From contig JANQEL010000108.1 in the NCBI GenBank assembly GCA_028278345.1, positions 1-62,124 of the forward strand: DNA of 62,124 nucleotides, given 5' to 3'. Position numbers and translations under genes: made by a program. The notes under the pieces were generated by a model. That model was not told the DNA's origin. It made no database searches and worked only from the letters and a program-made list of their open reading frames with translations. Source of the DNA: Myxococcota bacterium (GTDB taxonomy: Bacteria; Myxococcota_A; UBA9160; UBA4427). Position 1 is the stretch's first letter. Each line of letters opens with the position of its first letter. This document shows positions 1 through 8,684 of this stretch, piece after piece.

Positions 1-900
1 GAGAACGCGTCCGCCACGGGCAGCACCGCGTTCCGCGAAGCGACGATCCAGGTGGCCGCGGGCTTCTCCGATTGCTCGCTCGCTCTCGGCGTAGATCAAG
101 TCGACCGCCCGCGTCTCGCGCCACAACGCGAGGGCAACACGAACCTCCTCGGCAAGGCTTCCTTTCCGGCTCTCGGTTTTGCACTCCTCGCGAAACAGCA
201 CATGCAGCGTTATGGCACGACTCGCGATCAACTCGCCGCGATCTCCGTAAAGAACCACTGGAACGGTGCCCGCAACCCGAACGCCCAGTTCCAGACCGAA
301 TGCACGGTCGAAGAAGTGCATGCCGCGCGCGATGTGGTCGACCCCTTCACGACGCTCCACTGCTGTCCCATCGGCGAGGGGGCGGCTGCCGTGATCATCG
401 CGTCCGAAGATGGAATCGCGCGCCTCGGCATCGATTCCGAGCGTGCAGTTCGCGTGACCAGCTCGGTTGCAGCCAGTGAGCGGCTGACTCCTCCCGGTGG
501 CTCGTATCACGTCGACCTGACGCGCCAGTGCGTGAATCGCGCCTATGAAGATGCAGGCATCGGTCCGAATGACCTCGACGTCGTCGAACTGCACGAGGCC
601 TTCACCATCGAAGAGATCCTATACACCGAAGCGATGGGTCTGTGCGGAGAAGGCGAAGGCGGCAAGCTGCTCGACACACGCGATACCTGGGTGGGTGGAC
701 GCTGTGCGGTCAATCCATCCGGCGGCCTGCTTGCCATGGGCCATCCATTCGGTCCGACGGGCCTCGGACAGATCGCGGAGATCACCCAGCAGCTGCGCGG
801 TGAAGCCGGCGAGCGTCAACAGCCGAATGCGAAGACCGGACTGGCCCACATGGTCGGGATCGGTGAGGTCTGCTTCGTCCATACCTTGAGCAAATCGTGA
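1..900 (+). CDS. SCP2-type thiolase family protein, 5' end cut by window
   Basis: The frame is open from base 1, so 299 C-terminal residues are visible of a family usually near 390. It resembles SCP2/lipid-transfer thiolases, which cleave or form C-C bonds on acyl-CoA. Visible family motifs are ENASATGSTA at codons 2-11, HEAF (His198) and GHPFGPTG (His248). The residue that aligns with the nucleophilic Cys of SCP2 thiolase (NCATGSTA) is Ser at codon 4 (bases 10-12), so a classical Cys-dependent thiolysis is doubtful. A retro-aldol or condensing role as in thiolase-fold aldolases is an alternative. A crotonase follows 12 bases downstream and two SDRs after that, which fits a beta-oxidation-like operon. 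Confidence 0.85.
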   Translation, partial: ENASATGSTAFREATIQVAAGFSDCSLALGVDQVDRPRLAPQREGNTNLLGKASFPALGFALLAKQHMQRYGTTRDQLAAISVKNHWNGARNPNAQFQTECTVEEVHAARDVVDPFTTLHCCPIGEGAAAVIIASEDGIARLGIDSERAVRVTSSVAASERLTPPGGSYHVDLTRQCVNRAYEDAGIGPNDLDVVELHEAFTIEEILYTEAMGLCGEGEGGKLLDTRDTWVGGRCAVNPSGGLLAMGHPFGPTGLGQIAEITQQLRGEAGERQQPNAKTGLAHMVGIGEVCFVHTLSKS

Positions 901-912
901 GGAACCCAAGCC

Positions 913-1692
913 ATGAGTGAATTCGTTCGAGTCGAAGCCGCCGACCATATCCTGACCGTGACGATCGATCGCGAGGAAGCGCGCAACGCGTTGCATCCGA
1001 TCGCCATGCAGCAGATGTCCACCGCCTTCGACGAGTTCGCGGCCGATCCGGATCTCTGGGTTGCGATCGTGACGGGTGCCGGTGATCGCGCCTTTTGCGC
1101 GGGCTTCGATCTGAAGCACCAGGCGAAGGAAGGGGCGAACGCCTTCAAGGGAGCTCCGAAGACGGGTTTCGGCGGCCTGACGAACCGCTTCGATTGTGAC
1201 AAGCCGATCATTGCCGCGGTGAATGGGCTTGCCCTCGGCGGCGGCTTCGAAATGGCGCTCGCTTGCGACATGATCGTCGCGGCCGAGAGCGCCAGCTTCG
1301 GGCTTCCGGAAGCGAAGGTGGGCACGGCGGCTCTCGGGGGTGGGATCATCCGGCTTCCGCGGTTGCTTGGGCCCCAGCGTGCGCTTCACCTCCTCACCAC
1401 CGGCCGACGCGTCTCCGCGAGCGAGCTCGCGGCCTGGGGCCTGGTTCAGGAACTCGCGCCCGATGGTGAGGTCGTCGCGGCCGCACGACTCCTCGCAGAG
1501 GACATCTGCGCTTCGGCGCCACTGTCCGTGCGCGCGTGCAAGCAGGTGGTCTACGAGAGCATGGCGCTTCCACTCGAAGAAGCGTTGACCCGCCGTTGGC
1601 CGGCACTGGATGCGCTCATCAAGAGCGAGGATTTCCGAGAGGGATCCCTGGCCTTCGCAGAGAAGCGAATGCCCGAATGGAAGGGACGCTAA
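913..1692 (+). CDS. enoyl-CoA hydratase/isomerase (crotonase) family
   Basis: A full-length crotonase of 259 residues, normal for the family, predicted to hydrate 2-enoyl-CoA to 3-hydroxyacyl-CoA in the cytoplasm. The oxyanion-hole segments are GDRAFCAGFDLKH (about 58-69) and LALGGGFEMALACD (about 106-119). Both catalytic glutamates of true hydratases appear present: Glu113 in GGFEMAL and Glu133 in LPEAKVGT, equivalent to rat Glu144 and Glu164. The start follows GAGGAACCC. The gene sits between a thiolase-like gene and an HSD10-like SDR, matching hydration followed by oxidation and cleavage. The physiological substrate cannot be read from the sequence. Confidence 0.92.
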   Translation: MSEFVRVEAADHILTVTIDREEARNALHPIAMQQMSTAFDEFAADPDLWVAIVTGAGDRAFCAGFDLKHQAKEGANAFKGAPKTGFGGLTNRFDCDKPIIAAVNGLALGGGFEMALACDMIVAAESASFGLPEAKVGTAALGGGIIRLPRLLGPQRALHLLTTGRRVSASELAAWGLVQELAPDGEVVAAARLLAEDICASAPLSVRACKQVVYESMALPLEEALTRRWPALDALIKSEDFREGSLAFAEKRMPEWKGR

Positions 1693-1709
1693 GAGGACGG
1701 AGCGAAAGA

Positions 1710-2486
1710 ATGGAAATCGAAGGACGTACAGCAATTATCACTGGTGGAGCTTCGGGCCTGGGTGCGGCGGCCGCGAAGGAACTCGCGAGTCGAGGTGCCA
1801 AGGTGGCTCTGCTCGATCAGGAACGCGCCCGCGAGCTGGGCGAGGAGTTCGCGAGTTCGATCGGAAACGCAGCGGTCTTTGCGCCCGCCGACGTCACGGA
1901 TGAGGTGGCCGTCGATGCGGCGATCGAACTCGCGAACGAGCGCTTCGGCTCCATCGACATCTGCGTCAACTGCGCGGGTATCGGTGTGGCGGGTCGGACC
2001 CTCGATCGCGAAGGCGAGCCCTTCTCGATCAGTCTCTTTCGCAAGGCGATCGACGTCAACCTCGTGGGCAGCTTCAACGTGCTGCGCCTCGCAGCCAAGC
2101 GAATGGCAACGAACAAGCCGAATGGAGAGAAGGAGCGCGGTGTGATCATCAACACCGCGTCGGGCGCCGCCTTCGAAGGGCAGATCGGGCAGGCGGCCTA
2201 TTCGGCTTCGAAGGCCGGTCTGGTCGGAATGACGCTTCCCGTCGCGCGCGATCTGGCCGTGCGCGGGATTCGTGTGTGCACGATCGCGCCGGGGATGTTT
2301 GCGACACCCATGATGCTCGGAGCGCCCGAGCAGGTTCTGGAGCAGCTCGCGGCCACGGTGCCCTTCCCCGACCGGCTCGGCAAGCCTCCGGAGTTCGGCC
2401 ACATGGTGGCCAGCATCGTCGAGAACCCGATGATGAACGGCGAGACGGTCCGCCTGGATGGTGCGCTTCGGATGGCGCCGAAATAG
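1710..2486 (+). CDS. SDR oxidoreductase, 3-hydroxyacyl-CoA dehydrogenase type-2 (HSD10)-like
   Basis: A classical short-chain dehydrogenase of 258 residues. The NAD(P)-binding motif TGGASGLG lies near residues 11-18, the NCAG segment near 88, and the catalytic YSASK has Tyr164 and Lys168. Overall wording (the MATNKPNG insert, PGMFATPM, PFPDRLGKP) resembles the HSD17B10 group, which oxidises 3-hydroxyacyl-CoA or hydroxysteroids with NAD+. The frame is open further upstream, but ATG 1710 is chosen because AGAGGACGGAG precedes it and the Rossmann strand starts immediately after. With the thiolase and crotonase it would complete a beta-oxidation cycle. Confidence 0.9.
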   Translation: MEIEGRTAIITGGASGLGAAAAKELASRGAKVALLDQERARELGEEFASSIGNAAVFAPADVTDEVAVDAAIELANERFGSIDICVNCAGIGVAGRTLDREGEPFSISLFRKAIDVNLVGSFNVLRLAAKRMATNKPNGEKERGVIINTASGAAFEGQIGQAAYSASKAGLVGMTLPVARDLAVRGIRVCTIAPGMFATPMMLGAPEQVLEQLAATVPFPDRLGKPPEFGHMVASIVENPMMNGETVRLDGALRMAPK

Positions 2487-2529
2487 AGAGTCGCGCGCCC
2501 GATCGAACAACCCGCTCAAGGAGTGAGGC

Positions 2530-3498
2530 ATGCCCCGTACATTGATGTGTGACCCTGCCCTTTTCGAGAAGGACCTCTCCGGGAAGGTGTACATCGTGAC
2601 CGGAGCCAATTCGGGCTCCGGCATCGCGACGACGGAACAACTCGTCCGACAGGGAGCGACGGTCGTCGCGGCCTGCCGACGAGTCGATGCCGGCGAGGAG
2701 GCGACGCGCCATCTCGTGAACGAGCAAGGTCGAGCGGAGGTCATGGCGCTCGATCTCGACAGCCTCCAGTCAGTTCGAAGCTTCGTCGAAACCTTCCGCG
2801 CCAAGCACGACTCCCTACACGGTCTGGTCAACAACGCGGGCGTGATGAACACACCCGAGGGACGCACGAAGGATGGCTTCGAGACGCAGTTCGGCGTCAA
2901 CCACCTGGGACATTTCCTGCTGACGGAACTGCTGCTCGACACGCTGAAAGCCAGCGCGCCGAGCCGGGTGGTGTGCGTATCGAGCGTCGCCCACGCGGGG
3001 ATGCGCGGTGTCCACGCGACCCTCGATCTCGACGATCCCCACTTCGACCAGCGTTCCTACGACGCCACGGCGGCCTACAACCAATCGAAGCTCGCGGTCG
3101 TCATCTACGCGCGCCATCTCGCCAAGCGACTCGAGGGGACGGGCGTGAGCGTCTTCTCCACGCACCCCGGATGGATCCGCTCGAACCTCGCAAAGCACAC
3201 GATGCCGCTCTGGGTGCAGAACGTGTTGATGCGCCCGCTCAGCGGGCCCCTCGGGCTGCTTTCGTACGAAGAGGGTGCCCAGACCCAGCTGCACTGCCTG
3301 CTCGACGACGACGCTCCCGCACACAGCGGCGAGTACTACAGTCAGAACAGCGTGCTCTACTCCGACAAGGCGAACCGACCCGGGGGTTGGCCCATGAAGT
3401 CGCCGAACCCACATGTGTACGACGACCAACTCGCGGATCGACTCCAGGAAGTCAGCGCGAAGATGGTCGGCCTCGATGTGGGCTCGTCATCCGCCTGA
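2530..3498 (+). CDS. SDR oxidoreductase, retinol dehydrogenase-like
   Basis: A 322-residue SDR of the retinol dehydrogenase/WWOX-like group. TGANSGSG (24-31) is the dinucleotide-binding motif, NNAGVM lies near residue 102, and YNQSK carries catalytic Tyr183 and Lys187. The long C-terminal part after the active site (YEEGAQTQ, then the GEYYSQN region) is typical of this group. CAAGGAG lies just before ATG 2530. It is in line with the preceding SDR (43-base gap) and is probably co-transcribed. It probably oxidises a lipophilic alcohol or reduces the carbonyl; the substrate is unknown. Confidence 0.88.
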   Translation: MPRTLMCDPALFEKDLSGKVYIVTGANSGSGIATTEQLVRQGATVVAACRRVDAGEEATRHLVNEQGRAEVMALDLDSLQSVRSFVETFRAKHDSLHGLVNNAGVMNTPEGRTKDGFETQFGVNHLGHFLLTELLLDTLKASAPSRVVCVSSVAHAGMRGVHATLDLDDPHFDQRSYDATAAYNQSKLAVVIYARHLAKRLEGTGVSVFSTHPGWIRSNLAKHTMPLWVQNVLMRPLSGPLGLLSYEEGAQTQLHCLLDDDAPAHSGEYYSQNSVLYSDKANRPGGWPMKSPNPHVYDDQLADRLQEVSAKMVGLDVGSSSA

Positions 3499-3534
3499 TC
3501 CGGGCCGCGGAACGACGACAACGAAGGACCCAAC

Positions 3535-4521
3535 ATGACGACCTCAGCCGACGCCCCGACGCTCGACTTGACGTTCGGCGGAACGTTGCGGATCCCGGTG
3601 ATCGCCGCGCCGATGTTCCTGGTTTCGTCGCCGAAGATGACCCTCGAGTCCTGCCGCAGCGGGGTCATGGGCAGCTTCCCCGCCCACTCGACGCGGAGTC
3701 GCGACATCTTCGTAGAATGGCTCGATGAGATCGACGAAGGCATGGCTGCGATGAAGTCCGCGGGAAAGAAGCCGGCTCCCTACGCAGTCAATCTGGTCGT
3801 ACACCCGACCAACGCGCGCTACGAAGGCGACCTCGAGGTGTGCAAGGCGCGAGAGGTTGCTGTCATATTGACCTCGAAGGGGGCGCCTGAAGAGGCGTTT
3901 CAAGAGATCCACGGATGGGGTGGAATCGCATTTCACGACGTCGCCTCACCGCGCCATGCCGAGAAGGCGCTCGAAGCAGGCGCTGATGGTCTGATTGCCG
4001 TGTGCGGCGGTGCCGGAGGACACACCGGGACCGTCAATCCCTTCGCGTTGGTGAGCGAGATCCGCGCCATGACCGATGTCCCCATCATCGTGGCCGGCGG
4101 CATCAACCACGGTCGCTCCGTGTTGGCGGCACAGGCGATGGGTGGGGATCTCGCTTACGTGGGAACGCACTTCATCGCCGCCGAGGAGTCGAGAGCGAAC
4201 GACGACTATCGCGAGAACCTGATCGCGTGCTCGTCGAAGGACGTGTTCCTCTCCGCTGCACTCGACGGGGCTCCCGCCAATTGGTTGATCCCGAGCCTCG
4301 AACGAGCCGGGATCGACATCGACGAACTCGCGGTGACCCGCCCGGGCAAGATCGTGGGTTCCACAGGTGACAAAGTGAAGAACCGCTACAGCGGAATCTG
4401 GACCGCCGGACATGGCGTGGGAGCCATCGCGGAGTCGCGGCCGATGGCCAAGATCATTCAGCAACTCGTCGACGAATATGACGCCGCAAAGGCCGAGCTC
4501 GACCGAAAGCTCGCGATATGA
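3535..4521 (+). CDS. nitronate monooxygenase / enoyl-ACP reductase-like FMN TIM-barrel protein
   Basis: A 328-residue FMN-binding barrel of the 2-nitropropane dioxygenase family. N-terminal PVIAAPMFLVSSP, GGAGGHTG with His163 at the usual catalytic position, PIIVAGGI and the following GGDLAYVGTHF phosphate-binding region are all recognisable. Members oxidise alkyl nitronates, but many homologues in lipid-degradation operons have other, poorly defined flavin roles. It overlaps the next gene by four bases (ATGA), so the two are translationally coupled, and the partner is a nitroreductase. Nitro-compound metabolism is therefore possible but not shown. Confidence 0.85.
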   Translation: MTTSADAPTLDLTFGGTLRIPVIAAPMFLVSSPKMTLESCRSGVMGSFPAHSTRSRDIFVEWLDEIDEGMAAMKSAGKKPAPYAVNLVVHPTNARYEGDLEVCKAREVAVILTSKGAPEEAFQEIHGWGGIAFHDVASPRHAEKALEAGADGLIAVCGGAGGHTGTVNPFALVSEIRAMTDVPIIVAGGINHGRSVLAAQAMGGDLAYVGTHFIAAEESRANDDYRENLIACSSKDVFLSAALDGAPANWLIPSLERAGIDIDELAVTRPGKIVGSTGDKVKNRYSGIWTAGHGVGAIAESRPMAKIIQQLVDEYDAAKAELDRKLAI

Positions 4522-5201
4522 CGTCGAAGCTTTCGATCACCGAAGCCATTCGAAGCCGCTACTCGGTGCGTGCGTTCCTGCCCGATCCGGTGCCGGAAGA
4601 TGTACTGCACGAGATCTTCGACATCGCCCGCCTGGTCCCATCCAACAGCAACACCCAACCGTGGCATGTCGCGGTCGTCTCGGGGAGCGCACGCGATGCG
4701 CTCGAGAAGCGGATCTTCGAACGGATCGGCGCAGGTGAGAAGCCCTCGCCCACCTGGCCGTCGGGGGGCGTGGGACTGAAGGGCGACTACAAGCAGCGCC
4801 AGATCGATTGTGCCCGGGGATACTACGAAGTGATGGGCATCGAGTACGAAGATCGCCCGGCGAGGCAAAAGCTTCTGCTCAACAACTGGCGCTTCTTCGG
4901 CGCGCCCCATGCCGCCTTCTTCTCGATGCCCGAGACCATGCACCGCGCCAACGCGCTCGATGTCGGGATCTTCGTGCAGTCGATTATGTTGTTGATGGCG
5001 GAGCGGGGAATCGCATCGTGTCCGCAGGGTGCACTCGCCAGCTATCCCGAACCCGTTCGCGAGATCGCAGAGATACCCGAGGGCAACGCGATCCTTTGCG
5101 GGATGTCCTTTGGCTACGAAGATCCCGAAGCGAAGGCCAACGAGGTTCGAATGGATCGCGAGCCGCTCGCGAGGATCGCCAGCTTCACGAACGAGGTGTG
5201 A
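4518..5201 (+). CDS. nitroreductase family protein
   Basis: A 227-residue FMN-dependent nitroreductase-fold enzyme. The N-terminal RSRYSVRAF and ARLVPSNSNTQPW segments are the usual flavin-phosphate and dimer-interface motifs, and SCPQGALASYPE lies in the C-terminal half. Family members reduce nitroaromatics, quinones or flavins with NAD(P)H. The start overlaps the preceding stop by four bases. Its last 24 codons plus about 40 bases downstream reappear, about 85% identical, at 13454-13566 on the far side of the next operon. The gene itself is intact and ends the first + strand operon. Confidence 0.9.
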   Translation: MTSKLSITEAIRSRYSVRAFLPDPVPEDVLHEIFDIARLVPSNSNTQPWHVAVVSGSARDALEKRIFERIGAGEKPSPTWPSGGVGLKGDYKQRQIDCARGYYEVMGIEYEDRPARQKLLLNNWRFFGAPHAAFFSMPETMHRANALDVGIFVQSIMLLMAERGIASCPQGALASYPEPVREIAEIPEGNAILCGMSFGYEDPEAKANEVRMDREPLARIASFTNEV

Positions 5202-5239
5202 GCGAATCCCCTTCAGATCGGGCTCGCTCCTCGGAGAGC
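5127..5239 (+). repeat. direct repeat copy 1 (intact nitroreductase 3' end)
   Basis: These 113 bases match 13454-13566 without gaps at a constant offset of 8327; hand count gives 96 identities (85%). This copy covers the last codons, the TGA stop and 38 bases downstream of the intact nitroreductase. Similarity starts abruptly at 5127, within the reading frame, and fades after 5239. Both copies point the same way and bracket the selenoprotein operon. No integrase or transposase lies between them, so a mobile origin is inference. Confidence 0.9.
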
Positions 5240-5361
5240 GAAACGCGCTCTTCCTAAACCAGCGGATTTTCTAGCCTTTCTCTCCCGCTCGGCTGCGTTC
5301 GATTTTGCTTGCTCGAAAGCTTTCCCGGAAGTATAAGGGTGAAGCGGAGTGAACCGAGCGT

Positions 5362-5859
5362 ATGAGCTGGATCGACGACCTTTCGACGGCGTGGGAGCGC
5401 GAGTATCCCGAACTGGATACGGCGGTCTTCCCCCCGATGGTGCGGCTGGCCCGGCTCTCCGTGCTGATCGAGGGTTTTCAACAGAAGGTGCTCGCACCGT
5501 TCGGTCTCTCGGCGGGGGACTACGGGGTGGTCGCAGCACTCCGAAGGGCAGGCCCGCCGTATCAGCTCAAGCCGAGCAAGCTCTATAGCCGGCTGCACCG
5601 GTCATCCGGCGGCATGACCAAGATCCTGAAGCGTCTGGAAGAGCGCGGACTCGTCGAGCGCGCAAGCGATCCCGACGATGGTCGCGGTTCCGTCGTCTCG
5701 CTTACCGACGCGGGGAGCGAGCTGCACGATCAGGTGTTCCGTGCCTACCTCGATTCGACCCAGGATCTCCTCGAGGCGATGACGGAGACCGAGCTCAAGG
5801 ATACGGATCGTGTCCTGATGAGACTCCTCGAGTTGTTCGAGGCAGGCACTGCACGATGA
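5362..5859 (+). CDS. MarR-family transcriptional regulator
   Basis: A 165-residue winged-helix regulator. The helix-turn-helix spans about residues 55-95 (GDYGVVAALRRAG, then SGGMTKILKRLEERG) and the wing is DPDDGRGSVVSLT, all typical of MarR. It is the first gene of the selenoprotein operon and overlaps the amidohydrolase start by four bases, so it is likely a local autoregulated repressor responding to a pathway ligand. The 160 bases upstream (5202-5361) contain repeat copy 1 and an AT-richer patch near 5265-5335 where a promoter would lie, but no clear -35/-10 pair was found. Confidence 0.9.
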   Translation: MSWIDDLSTAWEREYPELDTAVFPPMVRLARLSVLIEGFQQKVLAPFGLSAGDYGVVAALRRAGPPYQLKPSKLYSRLHRSSGGMTKILKRLEERGLVERASDPDDGRGSVVSLTDAGSELHDQVFRAYLDSTQDLLEAMTETELKDTDRVLMRLLELFEAGTAR

Positions 5860-7592
5860 GCTGGGATCTCGTCGTACGTGGAGGCATCGTCGTCGACGGG
5901 ACGGGTCTCGCGCGTCGGCGCGGCGATGTCGCGGTCAAGGACGGTCGCATCGCGGCGGTGGGACACGTCCCCGGCGTAGCCGATGCCGATCGCACCCTCG
6001 ACGCCGAGGGCATGATCGTCGCTCCCGGCATCATCGACGCGCATACGCACTACGACCCGCAGCTCACCTTCGACCCCTGGGCCACGTCGTCGTGTTACCA
6101 CGGCGTGACCACGGTGCTCGCGGGCAATTGCGGCTTTTCGATCGCACCGACGCGGGAAGCGGCGCGGCCGTACATCAAGGCCATGTTCGCGAAGGTCGAA
6201 GGCATGGAGCCCGTCGCCCTCGACGGCATCCAGTGGGATTTCGAGTCGTTCCCCGAGTACCTCGCAGCGCGGGAGCGTCGCCTGGGCGTGAACATGGCTT
6301 GTTACGTCGGCCACTCGAGCATCCGCCGCTTCGTGATGGGCGGGGACGGCTCCGAGCGCAATGCGACCTCCCAGGAAGTTGCGGAGATGCGCGGCATCGT
6401 GCGCGAGGCGATGGCCGCGGGTGCGGCGGGCTTTTCCTCTTCGTCGGTGCCGACGCAGGTCGATGGCGACGACCGGCCGATTCCAAGCCGCTTCGCCGCG
6501 CGCGAGGAGATCGTCGCGCTCTGCGAGGAGGCGGGGCTCGCCGGGGGTGGGAGCATTTCGTACCTGCCGAAGAGCGTGATCGGCGGGCTCGACGAAGAGG
6601 ACGAAGAGTTCCTGATCGAGCTGGGGCAGAAGAGCCGGCTCCCGATCGTCATCCAGGGCGTCGGCGGGCGCGACAAGGTCGACGCGCCGACCGCGGGCTG
6701 GGACAACGCAAAGCGCTTCCTCGACGACGCGGCCCGGCGCGGGGCCGCGATCTTCTCGCTATTGCGCAACCACCCTTTCGATCGCCCCATCGATCTCGAT
6801 GCAGGGTCGTCGCTCTACGACGGTGTCTTTCCCTGGGCCCAGCTGATGACGCTGCCACACGATGAGAAGGTCGCGCGACTGCGCGACCCGGCCGTTCGCG
6901 ATGTGCTGCGCACGGCGGTCGACAACCCCAATCGCGATCCCGATGCCGGCTCGACCCTGCCGCCGCCGCACTGGGACGTGACGTTCGTCGACGAGGTCAC
7001 CGACCCGAGCAACGCGAAGTACCTGCGCCGCACCCTCGCCGAACTCGCCGAAGAGATGGGCAAGGCGCCGGCCGACGTGATGATCGACCTCGCGCTCTCG
7101 GAAGACCTGAAGATGAAGTTCCGCTGGGAGAGCAAGACGCCCGAGTGGGCGTCGAGTGTCGAGGAGAGCATGAAGCATCCGTCGATGCTGATGGGCGTCT
7201 CCGACGGCGGAGCGCACCTCGATCGCGACGACGGCGCCGACTGGTCGACCTACTTCCTGCGCTATTGGGTGCTCGATCGCGAAGTGTGGACCCTCGAAGA
7301 GGGGATTCGTCAGCTGACCCAGGTACCGGCCGCGATGGCGGGCTTCGCGGGACGAGGCGCACTGCTACCCGGCTACGCGGCCGACATGATGATCTTCGAT
7401 CCCGCGACGGTCGGTCCCGGAACGAAGCGCATGGTCTACGACCTGCCCGGAGAGCAGGGACGATTCTCTGCGCGTCCGCTCGGGTTCGCCGCGACGATCG
7501 TGAACGGTGAGCCGATCGTACTCGACGGCAAGCTGCAGACAGCACTGCCCGGCCGACTCGTTCGGCCCAGCGGCACGAGAGCGGGATCATGA
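5856..7592 (+). CDS. amidohydrolase, N-acyl-D-amino-acid deacylase family
   Basis: A 578-residue metal-dependent hydrolase of the D-aminoacylase/dihydroorotase-like branch. HAHTHYDPQ carries the metal ligands His63 and His65, and GNCGFS has Cys92 at the position of the metal-binding Cys of D-aminoacylase. DGGAHLDRDDG near residue 450 supplies the conserved C-terminal Asp, and a composite beta-domain ends the chain. It hydrolyses an amide or cyclic amide in the cytoplasm; homologues in soil bacteria are often mis-named D-aminoacylase, so the true substrate is open. It overlaps both neighbours by four bases (ATGA), a sign of strict co-expression with the MarR and the unassigned 347-residue gene. 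Confidence 0.9.
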   Translation: MSWDLVVRGGIVVDGTGLARRRGDVAVKDGRIAAVGHVPGVADADRTLDAEGMIVAPGIIDAHTHYDPQLTFDPWATSSCYHGVTTVLAGNCGFSIAPTREAARPYIKAMFAKVEGMEPVALDGIQWDFESFPEYLAARERRLGVNMACYVGHSSIRRFVMGGDGSERNATSQEVAEMRGIVREAMAAGAAGFSSSSVPTQVDGDDRPIPSRFAAREEIVALCEEAGLAGGGSISYLPKSVIGGLDEEDEEFLIELGQKSRLPIVIQGVGGRDKVDAPTAGWDNAKRFLDDAARRGAAIFSLLRNHPFDRPIDLDAGSSLYDGVFPWAQLMTLPHDEKVARLRDPAVRDVLRTAVDNPNRDPDAGSTLPPPHWDVTFVDEVTDPSNAKYLRRTLAELAEEMGKAPADVMIDLALSEDLKMKFRWESKTPEWASSVEESMKHPSMLMGVSDGGAHLDRDDGADWSTYFLRYWVLDREVWTLEEGIRQLTQVPAAMAGFAGRGALLPGYAADMMIFDPATVGPGTKRMVYDLPGEQGRFSARPLGFAATIVNGEPIVLDGKLQTALPGRLVRPSGTRAGS

Positions 7593-8632
7593 CCGAAGAA
7601 CTCGAACTCTCGACGGATACGCCGGAGGCGCTGATCGAGTTCTTCGAGTCGAAGGGTTGGGGCGACGGTCTGCCGCTCGTACCCCCGACGCGTGATCGCG
7701 TCGAAGCGATGTTGGCGACAGCGACCAGCGGTGAACGGTTCGATCCGGACGAAGTCGTCGCCACCCTCGAACCGCGCCTTGGCGAGGCAACGCGACGGAC
7801 GATCGCGATCAACGCCGTCCTGGCGGGCTGCAAGCCGGGCGTCCTGCCGGTGCTCGTCAGCGCGATTCGGGCCCTCGCCCGCCCCGAGCTGAACCTGCGA
7901 GGCGTCAACGCTACCACGCATCCGGTTGCGCCACTGCTCGTGGTGCACGGTGCTGCGGTCTCCGAGCTGGGCTTCAACGCGGGCCTCGGTACGTTCGGCC
8001 CGGGCACGCGTGCCAATGCGACGGTGGGCCGGGCCATTCGATTGGTTCTGCTCCACATCGCAGGCGCGCGGCCGGGCGACGGCGATGCCTCGACGCAGGG
8101 GCAGCCCTCGAAGTACGCGTATTGCATCGCCGAGAACGAAGCCGCCTCGCCCTGGGAAACCTATCCGCGAAGTATCGGCGTGGATGCACCGAGCGCCGTC
8201 ACGATCCACTGCGGCGAGAACCCGCACAACTTCCACGACATGGAAAGCGACGCGCCCGAAGCGATCCTCGACAAGGGCGCCAGCGTGATGGCGACCCTCG
8301 GCTCGAACAACGCGCCGGTCTCCTCCGCCGAATTCTTCGTCGTGCTCGGTCCCGAGCATGCGGCCACGATCGCCACCGCGGGCTGGACCCGCCGCGACGT
8401 GCAGTCGTACCTCTACGAGCGTGCGCGACTTCCGGCGGGCCTGCTGCGCGAGGCCTTCGACGTCGTGCAGTACCGACCCTGGTTGAAGGCACTCGACGAC
8501 GACGATGCCCAACCGATGACCGATCACCCCGACAACATCCGCGTGTTGGTTTCGGGTGGCCCTGGAAAGCACTCGTGCGTGATTCCCAGCTGGGGCATGA
8601 CGAGCAGCGTGACGCTGCCCCTCGAGCCCTGA
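7589..8632 (+). CDS. conserved protein of unknown function, putative selenoprotein partner
   Basis: I do not recognise an experimentally defined family for this 347-residue protein. It is soluble, with no signal peptide or membrane segment. Notable stretches are GWGDGLPLVPPT near residue 24, AGCKPGVLPVLV near 80, ATTHPVAPLLVVHG near 107 and a Gly-rich GLGTFGPGTRANATVGRA near 130. Other features are one CGENPHNFHD segment and a C-terminal SGGPGKHSC. The start overlaps the amidohydrolase stop by four bases, and the UGSC selenoprotein begins 52 bases downstream. Because the two are adjacent and co-oriented, it may form a complex with, or deliver substrate to, the selenoprotein; that is inference. 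Its TGA stop is not followed by a UGSC-like continuation. Confidence 0.8.
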   Translation: MTEELELSTDTPEALIEFFESKGWGDGLPLVPPTRDRVEAMLATATSGERFDPDEVVATLEPRLGEATRRTIAINAVLAGCKPGVLPVLVSAIRALARPELNLRGVNATTHPVAPLLVVHGAAVSELGFNAGLGTFGPGTRANATVGRAIRLVLLHIAGARPGDGDASTQGQPSKYAYCIAENEAASPWETYPRSIGVDAPSAVTIHCGENPHNFHDMESDAPEAILDKGASVMATLGSNNAPVSSAEFFVVLGPEHAATIATAGWTRRDVQSYLYERARLPAGLLREAFDVVQYRPWLKALDDDDAQPMTDHPDNIRVLVSGGPGKHSCVIPSWGMTSSVTLPLEP

Positions 8633-8684
8633 GCGGAGTCGCGCGAGCAGTATCGAGGGAAACACCAACTCGAGGAGTCGAACC

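Noticed and set aside
619..2942. Long - strand open frames (619-1734 and 1689-2942)
   Set aside because: They mirror the thiolase, crotonase and SDR genes, lack ribosome sites and have no recognisable domains.
5216..5260. Possible Rho-independent terminator after the nitroreductase
   Set aside because: An imperfect CGCTC/GAGCG hairpin is present but has no T-run, so it was not listed.
8630..8632. TGA of the 347-residue gene as a second selenocysteine codon
   Set aside because: The following codons show no redox motif or family sequence and no suitable hairpin, and the next gene has its own ribosome site.
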